From assembly GCF_900176475.1 (NCBI RefSeq), contig NZ_FWXX01000008.1, positions 62,001-126,000 on the forward strand: a DNA stretch of 64,000 bases, in the 5' to 3' direction. This DNA comes from Tropicibacter naphthalenivorans. GTDB taxonomy: Bacteria > Pseudomonadota > Alphaproteobacteria > Rhodobacterales > Rhodobacteraceae. The position numbers and the translations under genes were made by a program. Below the pieces are notes generated by a model, which worked only from the letters and a program-made list of their open reading frames with translations, did not search any database and was not told the DNA's origin. Positions 54,425-63,351 of the stretch are shown one piece after another; position 1 is the stretch's first letter, and each line of letters begins with the position of its first letter.

Positions 54425-57400
54425 TTACGCCAGACCAAGCGTGAAATCGAGCCCGACGATCAGCGGGTCGTGATCAGAGCTGCCAAACAGCCCCGCGTCG
54501 TAGAAGCCAGAGTCCTTGTAGGTCTCGTCATAGCTCAGCAGGTCCGGCTCATCGGCGTTGATGTGCCATTCGGTCAGGCCGGTGACAAAACCCGCCAGCG
54601 CGGCGTCCGCCAACCCTTGGTCCAGCGTGCCTTGCTGGCCGTTGAAGACGTAGGAATAGGCCTCGTCCTGCCCAATAAAGGCGTCGATCAGGTCGGTATA
54701 GCCCGCCACGTCGTCGAGATACTGCACCGGGTCTTCCTCGGCGTAGGCGTTCATGTCGCCCAGCAGCAGCACGTTGGACACGCCGCCGTTGTAGGTCGTC
54801 TCGATCCAGTCGGTCAGCTCCTGCGCCGCATCGCTGCGCACGCCGTTCCAGTAGCCCTGCCCGTCGCCCGCGTCGACGTTCGGATCGGCATAAAGCGCGT
54901 CCAGATCGGCTTGGGTGATGGCGGTGCCGCCCCCGGCCAGATGCGCCTCGGCCGCGGCGACCACGCCGTCCAGCCCGCTCGCGCCCTTGGATTTGAAGTG
55001 CGAGGAGACCACGGTGAACGCGTCGCCCGTGGCATTGTCGACAAAGGTCGCCGCCACCGAAGGCCGGTTGAACTGGTCGTTGGCGCTGTAGCTGTGGCCG
55101 ATGGCCGAGGCGATGGCGCTTGCCAGCGCGACGGTCGTGGCGGCAGAGCTTTCCTCGAACACAAGGAAATCGGAGTGGACCAGCGTCACGGCGGAGGTGT
55201 CGTAGATGATCCCCGTGGTGATCGCATCGCCGCCGACAAAGCCCGTCCCGCTGGGCTGGACCGCGGCATAGCTGCCGCCCATGAGACCCGCCAGCGTGTC
55301 GATGGCGGTGCCGTTGTTCTCGATCTCTTGCAGGGCAAAGACCTCTGCCCCCGTGGCCAGCAGGCCGGTCACCAGCTTGTCGGCCTGGCGCTGATATTCG
55401 GACAGGGTGTCGGCCCCGCGCGGGGATAGATCGCCATTCGGGCCGGTCAGGCTGCCATCGTCGATCGTAGTAAAGAAGTTGAGCACGTTATACGAGGTAA
55501 CTTGCAGCGTGCCGCCCACGTCCGTCGGCGTGTCCTGACGCGCGCCCGAGTTCGTGGCCTCGTCAATCTCCAGCGTCTCCGACGCCAGCACCGTCCACGC
55601 GCCAAAGCTGTCGGTCAAGATGCCGCTGATCGGGGCCGTCAGCTCGGCCCCAAGGCGCACGGTGCTGAGGCTGAAATCGTCGCCCGCGTCCAGATAGCCG
55701 TTGCCATTGTCGCCCGGCCCACCGGGAAGGAACTCGAACGCGTCGGGGTTCTGCCCGGACAGTCCGTCGTCGATCAGCAAGGAGGCATTGGCGTTCGCCT
55801 CGGCCAAAGCGGCGATCTCGGCGGCTTCGGTCTGGGCGTCATACAGCTGCGTCGGCTGGGTCAGGGTGCCCGCCGAGACGGTGATCTGCCCATAGCGGTC
55901 GAGGTTGAAGTTCTGCGTGATGGTCAGCGCGTCGGCGGTGCCGCTGCTGACAAGGACCTGCATCCCCTCGATGGCCTCGTAGTCTTGAGCGCTGCCGGAC
56001 AGGGCGATGGTGGCCGCCGTGGGCAGTGGCAGACCGCTGTCCAAGACTTGGGTCGTGACGGTCCCGGCCAGTTCGGTCAGGCCATTGTATTCGGTCACGG
56101 TGCCGGTGGCCTGGACCAGATCGCCGACCGCAACGCTGGGCGCGCTGCCGGTGTAGATATACAGCCCCTCGGACGTGGCGGCATCGCCATCGGCGTCGGA
56201 ATCCTCTTCCTGCACGTAGTAGCCTTGGTCGGTCACATAGGTGACGATGGCCTCGACCGTCACCTGATCCCCTACGAGGTCCGAGGATGCCCCCGCGCCC
56301 TGCACGGCGCTGATCAGGGTCACGGCCACCGGAGCCGTGTCATCCCCCGTCGGCTCGGCAATGGACACGTTGTCGATATACAGGCTCTCAGAGCTGGAGT
56401 TGCTGTCCAGTTCCACCACCAGCTGGGCGGAATTGACCTCGGCCCCCAAGGTCACGGACAGGGTCTGCCAAGCGCCCTCAATCCCCAGATCGTCGATGTC
56501 CTGCCCGGTGGTGTCCAGCAGCGCCACGGCCCCGGCGTCGGTCATCACGTAGATGTTGATGAGGTCGTCAGCCTCCCACCCCGTCGCCTGCACAAAGGCG
56601 TCGAGCGACACGGTGACCGCGCCGATGTCGGTCAGGTCCACGGCGTCAAAGGTCATGCGCAGCAGGCCATCGCTGTCCTGCAATTCATAGCCCTGAACGC
56701 CGTCGGTATAGGCCCCCACGGTGCCCGCATAGCTTTGCACGCCGATGTAATCGCCGTCGGAAATGCCGCTATCGCCGCGCGTGTTCACCCATGTCAGGTC
56801 GTACCCCAGCAGGCCGTCACTGGCGGCAGTGCTGTCAACGCTCGCCAGACCCGCCACGTTGAGCAGGTCCACCTCGCCCCCCAGCGGCACCAGATCGCCG
56901 TCCGCCGCGTCAAAGTCGTAGCGCCCGCCGGTGGCTTCGGTTTCAAAGCTTTGGGTGATCTGGAACAGCTCGTTGATCTGCACATTGTCAAAGTAAAGCG
57001 ACTCGGAACTGGAGTTGCTGTCCAGCTCGACGATCAGCGTGGCGCGCTGCACGTCTGCGTCCAGCACCACATCAAACGTCTGCCAAGCGCCCTCAACCCC
57101 CAGATCGTCGATGTCTTCGCCGGTGCTGTCGAACAGCGTGACGGGGCCGGTGTCGGTGTCCACGTAGATCCGCGCGAGGTCGTCCGCCTCCCACCCTGTG
57201 GCCTGGAAAAACGCATCCAAGGACACACGCACCGGGCCGGTGTTGCTGAGGTTCACCGTCTGGAAGGTCAGGCGCAGCAGGCCGTCGGCGTCTTGCAGCT
57301 CGTAGCCTTGGGTGCCGTCGGTGTAGCCGCCGACCACGCCCGTGTAGGTCTGGATACCGATGTAATCGCCGTCGGAAATGCCGCTGTCGGCCCGCGTGTT

Positions 57401-58540
57401 GACCCACGTCAGGTCATAGCCCAGACCCGTGCGCTGGGTGCTGTCCACGGTGGCTTGGCCCGCGTTGTTGGTCAGGTCGACCACCGCGCCAAGCTCCACC
57501 AGATCGCCATCGGCGGCGGCGTTTTGATAGCGCGACCCGGCGGTCTCGGTCTCGAAACTCTCGGAGATGCGCAGCAGCCCTTCGTCCACGTCCGCCACAG
57601 TGATCGCCAGATCAGCGCTGTCACTGGCCAGCCCGTCGCTGACGGTCACGGTCAGGTCATAGGTGCCGTCGGCCTCCGCGTCGTCGGGCAGCTCAAAGTC
57701 GGGCGCATCGACAAAGCTCAGCACGCCGCTCCCGTCGATGGCGAACAGCGCCGCGTCCGCGCCGGACAGGCTGTAGGTCAGCGCGTCGCTGTCCACATCC
57801 GTCGCGGTGATCCCGGCGGCGATGGTCAGGGTGCCTTCGTCCACGGTGATCGCCTCGGGGGCGGTCAGGACGGGGGCGTCATTGGTGCCGGTGATCGTCA
57901 CGGTGACGGTGGCGGTGTCGGTGCCGCCTTTGCCGTCGTCCACGGTGTAGGTGAAGGTATCGGCAAAACTCTCGCCCTCAGCCAGAAAATCGAACGCCGC
58001 GCCGGGGGTGTAGGTGACATCTGTGCCGTCGAAACTGACGCTCGCGCCCCCCGCCGAAAGCGCCGAGACCCCGGTGATCGTCATGGTGTCGCCATCGAAC
58101 TCTCGGTCATTGGCCAAGAGGTCGGCGGCGCTCAGGGTCAGCGCGGTGTTCTCTTCGGTCTCGGCGCTGTCGTCCCCCGCCAGAACCGCATTGTTGGTGC
58201 CATCGACGTTCAGCGTGTAATCGTCACCTTCGAAATACAGCGCCTCGACGCCAATCAGCAGGTCGGTCCCCTCGCCGGTCACCGCCATGGTGCCAAACCA
58301 GCCGTAGTCGATGTCATACTCGGCAATCGCGCCGGTGTAATAGGCCACGTCGCGGCCCCAGCCGCCGATCAGCAGATCATCCCCCAAGCCGCCGAACAGC
58401 GTGTCGTCGCCCCAATTGCCGATCAGCACGTCGCGCCCGTCGGTGCCGGTCAGCCAGTCATCGCCCCACCCCCCGAGCCAGTCGCTGTGTTTCGCTTTGG
58501 CCTGTGCGGCGCGGCCTTTGTCGTGGGAATGGCGTGACAT
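54425..58540 (-). CDS. Large secreted nuclease: RTX, cadherin-like, duplicated lectin-like, OB-fold and ExeM-type nuclease domains
   Basis: 1371 residues, no Sec signal peptide. Residues about 22-68 hold RTX-type glycine/aspartate repeats (GGLGDDLLIGGWGRDVA). Cadherin-like and Ig-like domains follow (about 115-315; TGTNDAPVL, VTVSDG). Two tandem ~200-residue modules (about 323-520 and 526-727) share ESFETE, YDLTWVNTR, DSGISDGDYIG and TGWEADDL. An OB-fold region (about 740-850) precedes an endonuclease/exonuclease/phosphatase domain (about 1010-1365) with TSYNVLNFF, LQEIENNG, SSHFKSKG, LLGDMNAY and GSSDHDPLIV catalytic motifs. Likely a Ca2+-bound, type I-secreted extracellular DNase for phosphate or DNA scavenging. 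Confidence 0.88.
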   Translation of the reverse strand: MSRHSHDKGRAAQAKAKHSDWLGGWGDDWLTGTDGRDVLIGNWGDDTLFGGLGDDLLIGGWGRDVAYYTGAIAEYDIDYGWFGTMAVTGEGTDLLIGVEALYFEGDDYTLNVDGTNNAVLAGDDSAETEENTALTLSAADLLANDREFDGDTMTITGVSALSAGGASVSFDGTDVTYTPGAAFDFLAEGESFADTFTYTVDDGKGGTDTATVTVTITGTNDAPVLTAPEAITVDEGTLTIAAGITATDVDSDALTYSLSGADAALFAIDGSGVLSFVDAPDFELPDDAEADGTYDLTVTVSDGLASDSADLAITVADVDEGLLRISESFETETAGSRYQNAAADGDLVELGAVVDLTNNAGQATVDSTQRTGLGYDLTWVNTRADSGISDGDYIGIQTYTGVVGGYTDGTQGYELQDADGLLRLTFQTVNLSNTGPVRVSLDAFFQATGWEADDLARIYVDTDTGPVTLFDSTGEDIDDLGVEGAWQTFDVVLDADVQRATLIVELDSNSSSESLYFDNVQINELFQITQSFETEATGGRYDFDAADGDLVPLGGEVDLLNVAGLASVDSTAASDGLLGYDLTWVNTRGDSGISDGDYIGVQSYAGTVGAYTDGVQGYELQDSDGLLRMTFDAVDLTDIGAVTVSLDAFVQATGWEADDLINIYVMTDAGAVALLDTTGQDIDDLGIEGAWQTLSVTLGAEVNSAQLVVELDSNSSSESLYIDNVSIAEPTGDDTAPVAVTLISAVQGAGASSDLVGDQVTVEAIVTYVTDQGYYVQEEDSDADGDAATSEGLYIYTGSAPSVAVGDLVQATGTVTEYNGLTELAGTVTTQVLDSGLPLPTAATIALSGSAQDYEAIEGMQVLVSSGTADALTITQNFNLDRYGQITVSAGTLTQPTQLYDAQTEAAEIAALAEANANASLLIDDGLSGQNPDAFEFLPGGPGDNGNGYLDAGDDFSLSTVRLGAELTAPISGILTDSFGAWTVLASETLEIDEATNSGARQDTPTDVGGTLQVTSYNVLNFFTTIDDGSLTGPNGDLSPRGADTLSEYQRQADKLVTGLLATGAEVFALQEIENNGTAIDTLAGLMGGSYAAVQPSGTGFVGGDAITTGIIYDTSAVTLVHSDFLVFEESSAATTVALASAIASAIGHSYSANDQFNRPSVAATFVDNATGDAFTVVSSHFKSKGASGLDGVVAAAEAHLAGGGTAITQADLDALYADPNVDAGDGQGYWNGVRSDAAQELTDWIETTYNGGVSNVLLLGDMNAYAEEDPVQYLDDVAGYTDLIDAFIGQDEAYSYVFNGQQGTLDQGLADAALAGFVTGLTEWHINADEPDLLSYDETYKDSGFYDAGLFGSSDHDPLIVGLDFTLGLA

Positions 58541-58761
58541 GAAATGCGGTCCTCTGTCGGGTTTCGGTCGGGATTTAAGATTCGCTAAAGATGTGTCGCC
58601 AAAGTGTAACTATCGCATGACGTCTGCCTACCGTGGACGCTAGGTCACTTTTACCAATCGGTCAGAAAATCCCGCATTTGCATAAAAGCGCGCCTTTCGC
58701 GGGGGGCTTTGCGGGCGCGGGCGGGCTTCCTATATCAAGGGCGAAGCATAGGAGACCAAAG

Positions 58762-59709
58762 ATGGGCTACGCCAAGACAGCGATCTTGATGGCCGCGATG
58801 ACGGCCTTGTTCATGGGCGTCGGATACGTGATCGGCGGCACCGGAGGGATGCTGTTCGCGCTGATCGCCGCCGGGGCGATGAACGCCTTTACGTGGTACG
58901 GCTCGGACAAGATGGTGCTGAAAATGCACAACGCCCAGCCGGTGATCCGGGGCGACCGCTTTGGCCTGCACGACATGGTGGCCGATCTGGCGACAGGCGC
59001 GGGGATGCCGGTGCCGGCGGTCTATATCATCAACGAGCCGCAGCCCAACGCCTTTGCCACCGGGCGCAACCCGCAGAATGCCGCCGTGGCGGTGACGACG
59101 GGCCTGATGCAGCGCCTCTCTCGCGAGGAACTGGCAGGCGTGATTGCGCATGAGCTGGCCCATATCCGCAACCACGACACGGCGATCATGACGGTGACGG
59201 CGACCTTTGCGGGCGCGATTACCATGCTGGCGAACTTTGCCTTTCTGTTTCGCGGGGGCGGCGACAACCGTCCCGGCATCGGCGCGACCTTGGCGATGAT
59301 GTTCCTTGCGCCCATGGCGGCGGGGCTGGTGCAGATGGCGATTTCGCGCACGCGCGAATATGCCGCCGACAAGGCCGGGGCCGAGATCTGCGGGCATCCC
59401 TTGTGGCTTGCCTCGGCGCTGGAGCGGATCCAGGAGGGCGCGGCGCGCATCGACAATCACGCCGCCGAGGCGCATCCCGCGACAGCACATATGTTCATCA
59501 TCAACCCGCTGCACGCGCATAAACGCGACAGCCTGTTCGCGACCCACCCCGCCACGGAAAACCGCATCGCCGCCTTGCGCAAGATGGCAGGCGGACAAGG
59601 CGCGCGGCCCCAGACCCAGCCTCAGACCAGCATGGCCAGCAGCCGCATCCCCCGCACCGGGCATCGGCAAAACGCAGGCAAGCAGACCACGCGCAATCCT
59701 TGGGGGTAA
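58762..59709 (+). CDS. htpX: Protease HtpX homologue
   Basis: Inner-membrane zinc metalloprotease of the M48 family, involved in membrane-protein quality control. 315 residues from ATG 58762 (TAGGAGA upstream). Two N-terminal membrane segments (residues 5-45) precede the zinc motif H130-E-L-A-H134 ([13 protein letters not shown]), two further hydrophobic segments, and the third ligand in [13 protein letters not shown]. The upstream 220-bp gap shared with the nuclease gene contains no further gene. It ends two bases from the convergent RTX-Hint gene. Confidence 0.94.
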   Translation: MGYAKTAILMAAMTALFMGVGYVIGGTGGMLFALIAAGAMNAFTWYGSDKMVLKMHNAQPVIRGDRFGLHDMVADLATGAGMPVPAVYIINEPQPNAFATGRNPQNAAVAVTTGLMQRLSREELAGVIAHELAHIRNHDTAIMTVTATFAGAITMLANFAFLFRGGGDNRPGIGATLAMMFLAPMAAGLVQMAISRTREYAADKAGAEICGHPLWLASALERIQEGAARIDNHAAEAHPATAHMFIINPLHAHKRDSLFATHPATENRIAALRKMAGGQGARPQTQPQTSMASSRIPRTGHRQNAGKQTTRNPWG

Positions 59710-59711
59710 TC

Positions 59712-62555
59712 TCAGGCTAAACCGTTTGTGCGCGCGCTGGCGCGGCGGCGCAAGCGGGACGACCAGTCCAGGCAGGTCGTCTCGGTTACGTCGCGGCGGT
59801 GCAGGACGGGGCGGGCTTGGGGGCCGTAGGCAGGCTCGACCAAGGCAAGGCCCAACAGCCCTTCGGCCAGCGCGGGGCACGCCCCCAGCAGGTGCATCCG
59901 CAGCGCAGGCGCCACGGCGGCAAAGCCCCCCGGACCGGGCCAAAAGCTTTCGACCCAAGCGCCCTCGGCCCGGATCAGCGCGTGCTCTTCCAGCAGGATA
60001 TGGTAGTAGCGAATGCCTTGGCAGCCGCGCATGATCCGCGCCCCGCCCCAGCCGGTCAGCGACATGTGCCGCGCCCGCACCAAGGCGCCGCCGTGTTGCC
60101 CCGGCACCCAGACGCAATGCTGCGCCGACACCCGCAAGGGGCGCAGATTCCCCAAAGCCCCCTTCCCGATCAACACGGGAAAGAGGCGCGGATCGTTCAG
60201 CATGTCTGTGCGCGTGACGTCCCGGAACCCGGCCCAGAGCACGCGCTGCGGCGGGCCATCGCGGGTGCGCACCAGATCGCCGGGCGCAAGGCTGTCCACC
60301 GGGCGCACACCTTTGGGCGTGTCGACCAGTGTGCCCTCGGCAAGACAGGGCACCCCCATGGAATACATCGCCCCGGTGGAGCTGACCTGCGCCGGGGTCA
60401 CCCCGGTCAGCGTCACCTGCTCGCCGCCGGGAAAGCTGAGCACCGCGTTGCCGGACCCATCGTCGCTGACCACCACGTCAAAGACCCGGATGGGATCGCC
60501 GCCCGCCGTGGTCAAGCCGCTGACGTCCAGCTGGTCGACCGTAAAGCCGCCGCTGTCGGTCATGTCGAAATCGGTGATCGTGTCCGACCCATCGCCATCA
60601 GCCATGACGATGGTATCCGCCCCGGTGCCGGTCGTGATCACGTCGTCGCCGGTGCCGCCGGTCAGGATATCGTCCCCGGCCCCGCCGTCCAGCGTGTCGG
60701 CCCCGGCCCCGCCCGTCAGGCTGTCATTGCCGCCCTCCCCCGCGATGCTGTCGGCAAAGCCCGAGCCGGTGACCGTATCGGCCCCGTCCCCTGCGGCGAT
60801 GTTCACCCCGGTCGCGGCGCTGCTGGCGTCAAAGGTATCCGCCCCGGTGGTGCCCGTCACATACTCGATCTCGTAGAAATTATGCGTGGTGACGCCGCCG
60901 TCATAGGTAAAGCTGCCAAACTCCCATCCGCCCCAGGTGACCGACACCGGCGCGCCGGACAGTTGCAGCGTGTCCCAGTCGCTGCCCCCCTCGCCGCCAA
61001 AGGCCGAAGTCTGCCCGTCCGCCCCGGTGACGATCAGGACGTCTTGGCCCGCGTCCCCCATGATGGTGTTGACCCCGGCCCCGCCCCAGATGGTGTCGTC
61101 GCCATCCGCGCCTTGGAGTGTGTCGCTGCCGTCGCCGCCCTCGATATAGTCGGCCCCGGCGGCGCCCCAGATGGTGTCATCCCCCGCGCCGCCGTAGATC
61201 GTATCATCGCCAGAGCCGCCGCCCACGGTGTCGGCCCCGCCGCCCATGTCGATAAACAGGCCAGAGCCATCCAGCGCCGCATCGACGCTGTCGGCCTGCG
61301 CGGACATGGTCAGCCCTTCGATATTGTCAAAGGACACGGCGTTGCCACCATCGGAGGCGGTGCCATCCTCCCACCCGCTAAAGGTGACGGTGACCCCGGT
61401 GGCGGTCAGGTAGGTAAAGTTCAAAAAGTCGTTGTCGGACCCGGTGGTGACGGTGTTGCCACCAAGAACGGTGTCATTGCCCCAGCCATCCTCGAAGAAA
61501 AAGATGTCGCCATCCGCGCCACCTTCGAGCGAGTCTGACCCGGCGTTGCCCGCCAGATAGTCGCCCCCGTCACCGCCGAAGATGGTGTCGTTGTCCGCGT
61601 CCCCAAGGATGACGTCGGTGCCCGCATCGCCGTACAGCAGGTCTCCGCCGGTGCCGCCGTAGATCTGGTCGTTGTCGGCACCGCCGTAGATGGTGTCGTT
61701 GCCTGCGTCGCCCCGCAGGGAGTCGCTGCCCGCCTCGCCGTAGATCAGGTCTTCGCCGTCGCCGCCAAGGACGGTGTCGTTCCCGTCGCCGCCATAGAGC
61801 GTGTCGTTGCCGCCTTCGCCAGCGATCCAGTCGTTCCCCGTGCCGCCGTAGACGAGATCGGTGTTCAGACCCGCGTAGATGGAGTCGTTCCCGGCGCCGC
61901 CGTCGATGGTGTCCGCGCTGCCCAGTTGAATCCCGTCGACATCGTCGATCAGGTCATCGCCGTCGCCGCCAGAGACAGAGTCCCCGCCGTCGCCGTAGTA
62001 GATCGTGTCATTGCCCGCGCCGCCGTCGATGGTATCGGCACCGTCGCCGGCTTCGATGCTGTCGGCCTGATCGCCCGCCGCGATCGAGTCGGCACCGGCG
62101 CTGCCCTGGATGGTGTCGGCGTCAGACGGCGAATAGGTGTTGGACGCGATGTTGGCATAGGGCACCGAGGTCACGTTGCCCAAGGAGGTCAGGGTACAGA
62201 CGACGCCGGGCTGAACCTCCTGCGTGCCGATGTACCCGATCAGAACGCCTGCGATTTCGACGGCATAGATCGCCTGGGTCGCGCCGAACTTATCGACGTA
62301 GCCGAACTGGTCCTCGATATAGACACGCCCGCTGGCCACCGGGTTGCCAAGCGCATCGGTGACCACGGCGCTTTGGTTGGCGTCGTCGCCCACCTCGTTG
62401 TTGGACAGATCGCCGCTGAGGTCGGGGTCATCGTCGGTAAAGACAAAGGTATAGCCATCGGTTGCTGAATCCCAAGCCGGGTCCAGCATGTAGTCACTGC
62501 CCCCGAGGGCAATGAACGCCGTAGGCGCGTAGCCGATGAACGTATATGTCGCCAT
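59712..62555 (-). CDS. RTX calcium-binding protein with C-terminal Hint domain
   Basis: 947 residues from ATG 62555. An N-terminal ~140-residue domain of unknown type (TYTFIGYAPTAFIALGGSDY) precedes long RTX arrays of the form GGxGxDxIx (about residues 145-505 and 595-660). A Hint domain starts at C737 (PCLAEGTLVDTPKGVRPVDS, GDLVRTRDGPPQRVLW) and includes LRPLRVSAQHCVWVPG. No extein follows the Hint region beyond about 100 residues. Such RTX-Hint proteins are common in roseobacters; secretion is expected to be by type I export. No ABC exporter/HlyD genes are in the window. Possible roles are adhesion or self-processing surface protein. Confidence 0.87.
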   Translation of the reverse strand: MATYTFIGYAPTAFIALGGSDYMLDPAWDSATDGYTFVFTDDDPDLSGDLSNNEVGDDANQSAVVTDALGNPVASGRVYIEDQFGYVDKFGATQAIYAVEIAGVLIGYIGTQEVQPGVVCTLTSLGNVTSVPYANIASNTYSPSDADTIQGSAGADSIAAGDQADSIEAGDGADTIDGGAGNDTIYYGDGGDSVSGGDGDDLIDDVDGIQLGSADTIDGGAGNDSIYAGLNTDLVYGGTGNDWIAGEGGNDTLYGGDGNDTVLGGDGEDLIYGEAGSDSLRGDAGNDTIYGGADNDQIYGGTGGDLLYGDAGTDVILGDADNDTIFGGDGGDYLAGNAGSDSLEGGADGDIFFFEDGWGNDTVLGGNTVTTGSDNDFLNFTYLTATGVTVTFSGWEDGTASDGGNAVSFDNIEGLTMSAQADSVDAALDGSGLFIDMGGGADTVGGGSGDDTIYGGAGDDTIWGAAGADYIEGGDGSDTLQGADGDDTIWGGAGVNTIMGDAGQDVLIVTGADGQTSAFGGEGGSDWDTLQLSGAPVSVTWGGWEFGSFTYDGGVTTHNFYEIEYVTGTTGADTFDASSAATGVNIAAGDGADTVTGSGFADSIAGEGGNDSLTGGAGADTLDGGAGDDILTGGTGDDVITTGTGADTIVMADGDGSDTITDFDMTDSGGFTVDQLDVSGLTTAGGDPIRVFDVVVSDDGSGNAVLSFPGGEQVTLTGVTPAQVSSTGAMYSMGVPCLAEGTLVDTPKGVRPVDSLAPGDLVRTRDGPPQRVLWAGFRDVTRTDMLNDPRLFPVLIGKGALGNLRPLRVSAQHCVWVPGQHGGALVRARHMSLTGWGGARIMRGCQGIRYYHILLEEHALIRAEGAWVESFWPGPGGFAAVAPALRMHLLGACPALAEGLLGLALVEPAYGPQARPVLHRRDVTETTCLDWSSRLRRRASARTNGLA

Positions 62556-62788
62556 GATCGCACCGGGCTTTGGCGCCCGGCATACCCCCAAGACTTAGAC
62601 GAAGATCAAAGTCATTATTCAGACGCAGGGTAGTTTTCGGTTAACGCCGCCCGGGGTGCATAAATTTGTTCATAGATTCCTTAGGTTTCGCGGCCAATGG
62701 CCGTCATTTCGCCGTGAATCGCCCCGGGGCGGCTTTCTATTTTCGCGTGTAAGGGGTAGGTAGCAGCCACCTCATCAGGAGCGACCCC

Positions 62789-63304
62789 ATGACCCTCGCC
62801 TATGTTCTGGCCGGCAAAGATTCTGGCACCAATACCCTGTTCGACGATCTGGCCAAGGCGCTGACCGCCAAGGGGATGCGTCTGGCGGGCACGGTGCAGA
62901 TCAACACCGAAAAGGCTGCGCAGGACCTGTGCGACATGGATGTGCGGGTGTTGCCGGACGGGCCGATGATCCGCATCTCGCAGGATCTGGGCGGGGCGTC
63001 GCGCGGCTGCCGTCTGGACCCCGCAGCGTTGGAACAGGCCGTTGGCCTGACCTCCGAGGCGGTGGCCAACGGGGCCGATCTGCTGATCGTCAACAAGTTC
63101 GGCAAGCACGAGGCCGAAGGGCGCGGGTTTCGCGAAACCATCGGCGAAGCCTTGGCGCTGGACATCCCGGTGCTGGTCGCGGTGAACCCCGGTAACCTGC
63201 CGGTCTTTCAAGTCTTTTCCGGGGGGCTGGAAACCGCTCTGCCCGCCGAGCTGGGCGCTTTGACCACTTGGGCACAAAGCCTGCACGCCGAAGAGGCCGC
63301 CTAA
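62789..63304 (+). CDS. DUF2478 family protein
   Basis: 171-residue soluble protein matching DUF2478: LAYVLAGKDSGTNTLFDDLA (P-loop-like start), RGCRLDPAALEQAV, GADLLIVNKFGKHEAEGRGF, PVLVAVNPGNLPVFQVFSGG. The VNKFGKxEAEGRG stretch is the family hallmark. In other genomes such genes often lie near molybdate transport, not seen here. AGGAGCGACCCC precedes ATG 62789. The 233-bp upstream gap is AT-richer and holds no gene I can see. Confidence 0.85.
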   Translation: MTLAYVLAGKDSGTNTLFDDLAKALTAKGMRLAGTVQINTEKAAQDLCDMDVRVLPDGPMIRISQDLGGASRGCRLDPAALEQAVGLTSEAVANGADLLIVNKFGKHEAEGRGFRETIGEALALDIPVLVAVNPGNLPVFQVFSGGLETALPAELGALTTWAQSLHAEEAA

Positions 63305-63317
63305 GCCGCGCCGCAAA

Positions 63318-63339
63318 CCGGGCGCACCGTGGCGCCCGG
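63318..63339. terminator. Hairpin between convergent genes
   Basis: CCGGGCGC (63318-63325) and GCGCCCGG (63332-63339) form a perfect 8-bp stem with a 6-base loop. It lies in the 47-bp gap between the DUF2478 stop and the convergent TRAP receptor stop. There is no T-run on either side, so this is a modest terminator call. Confidence 0.5.
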
Positions 63340-63351
63340 CCCTAAAGCGCA

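Noticed and set aside
55502-58537. Plus-strand 1011-codon open frame opposite the nuclease gene
   Set aside because: Mirror of a repetitive Asp/Gly/Thr-rich coding sequence; no recognisable protein features.
60600-62150. Regular short repeats that could suggest a CRISPR array or tandem DNA repeat
   Set aside because: The repeats are codons for RTX nonapeptides (GGxGxDxIx) in one long frame; units vary and there are no unique spacers.
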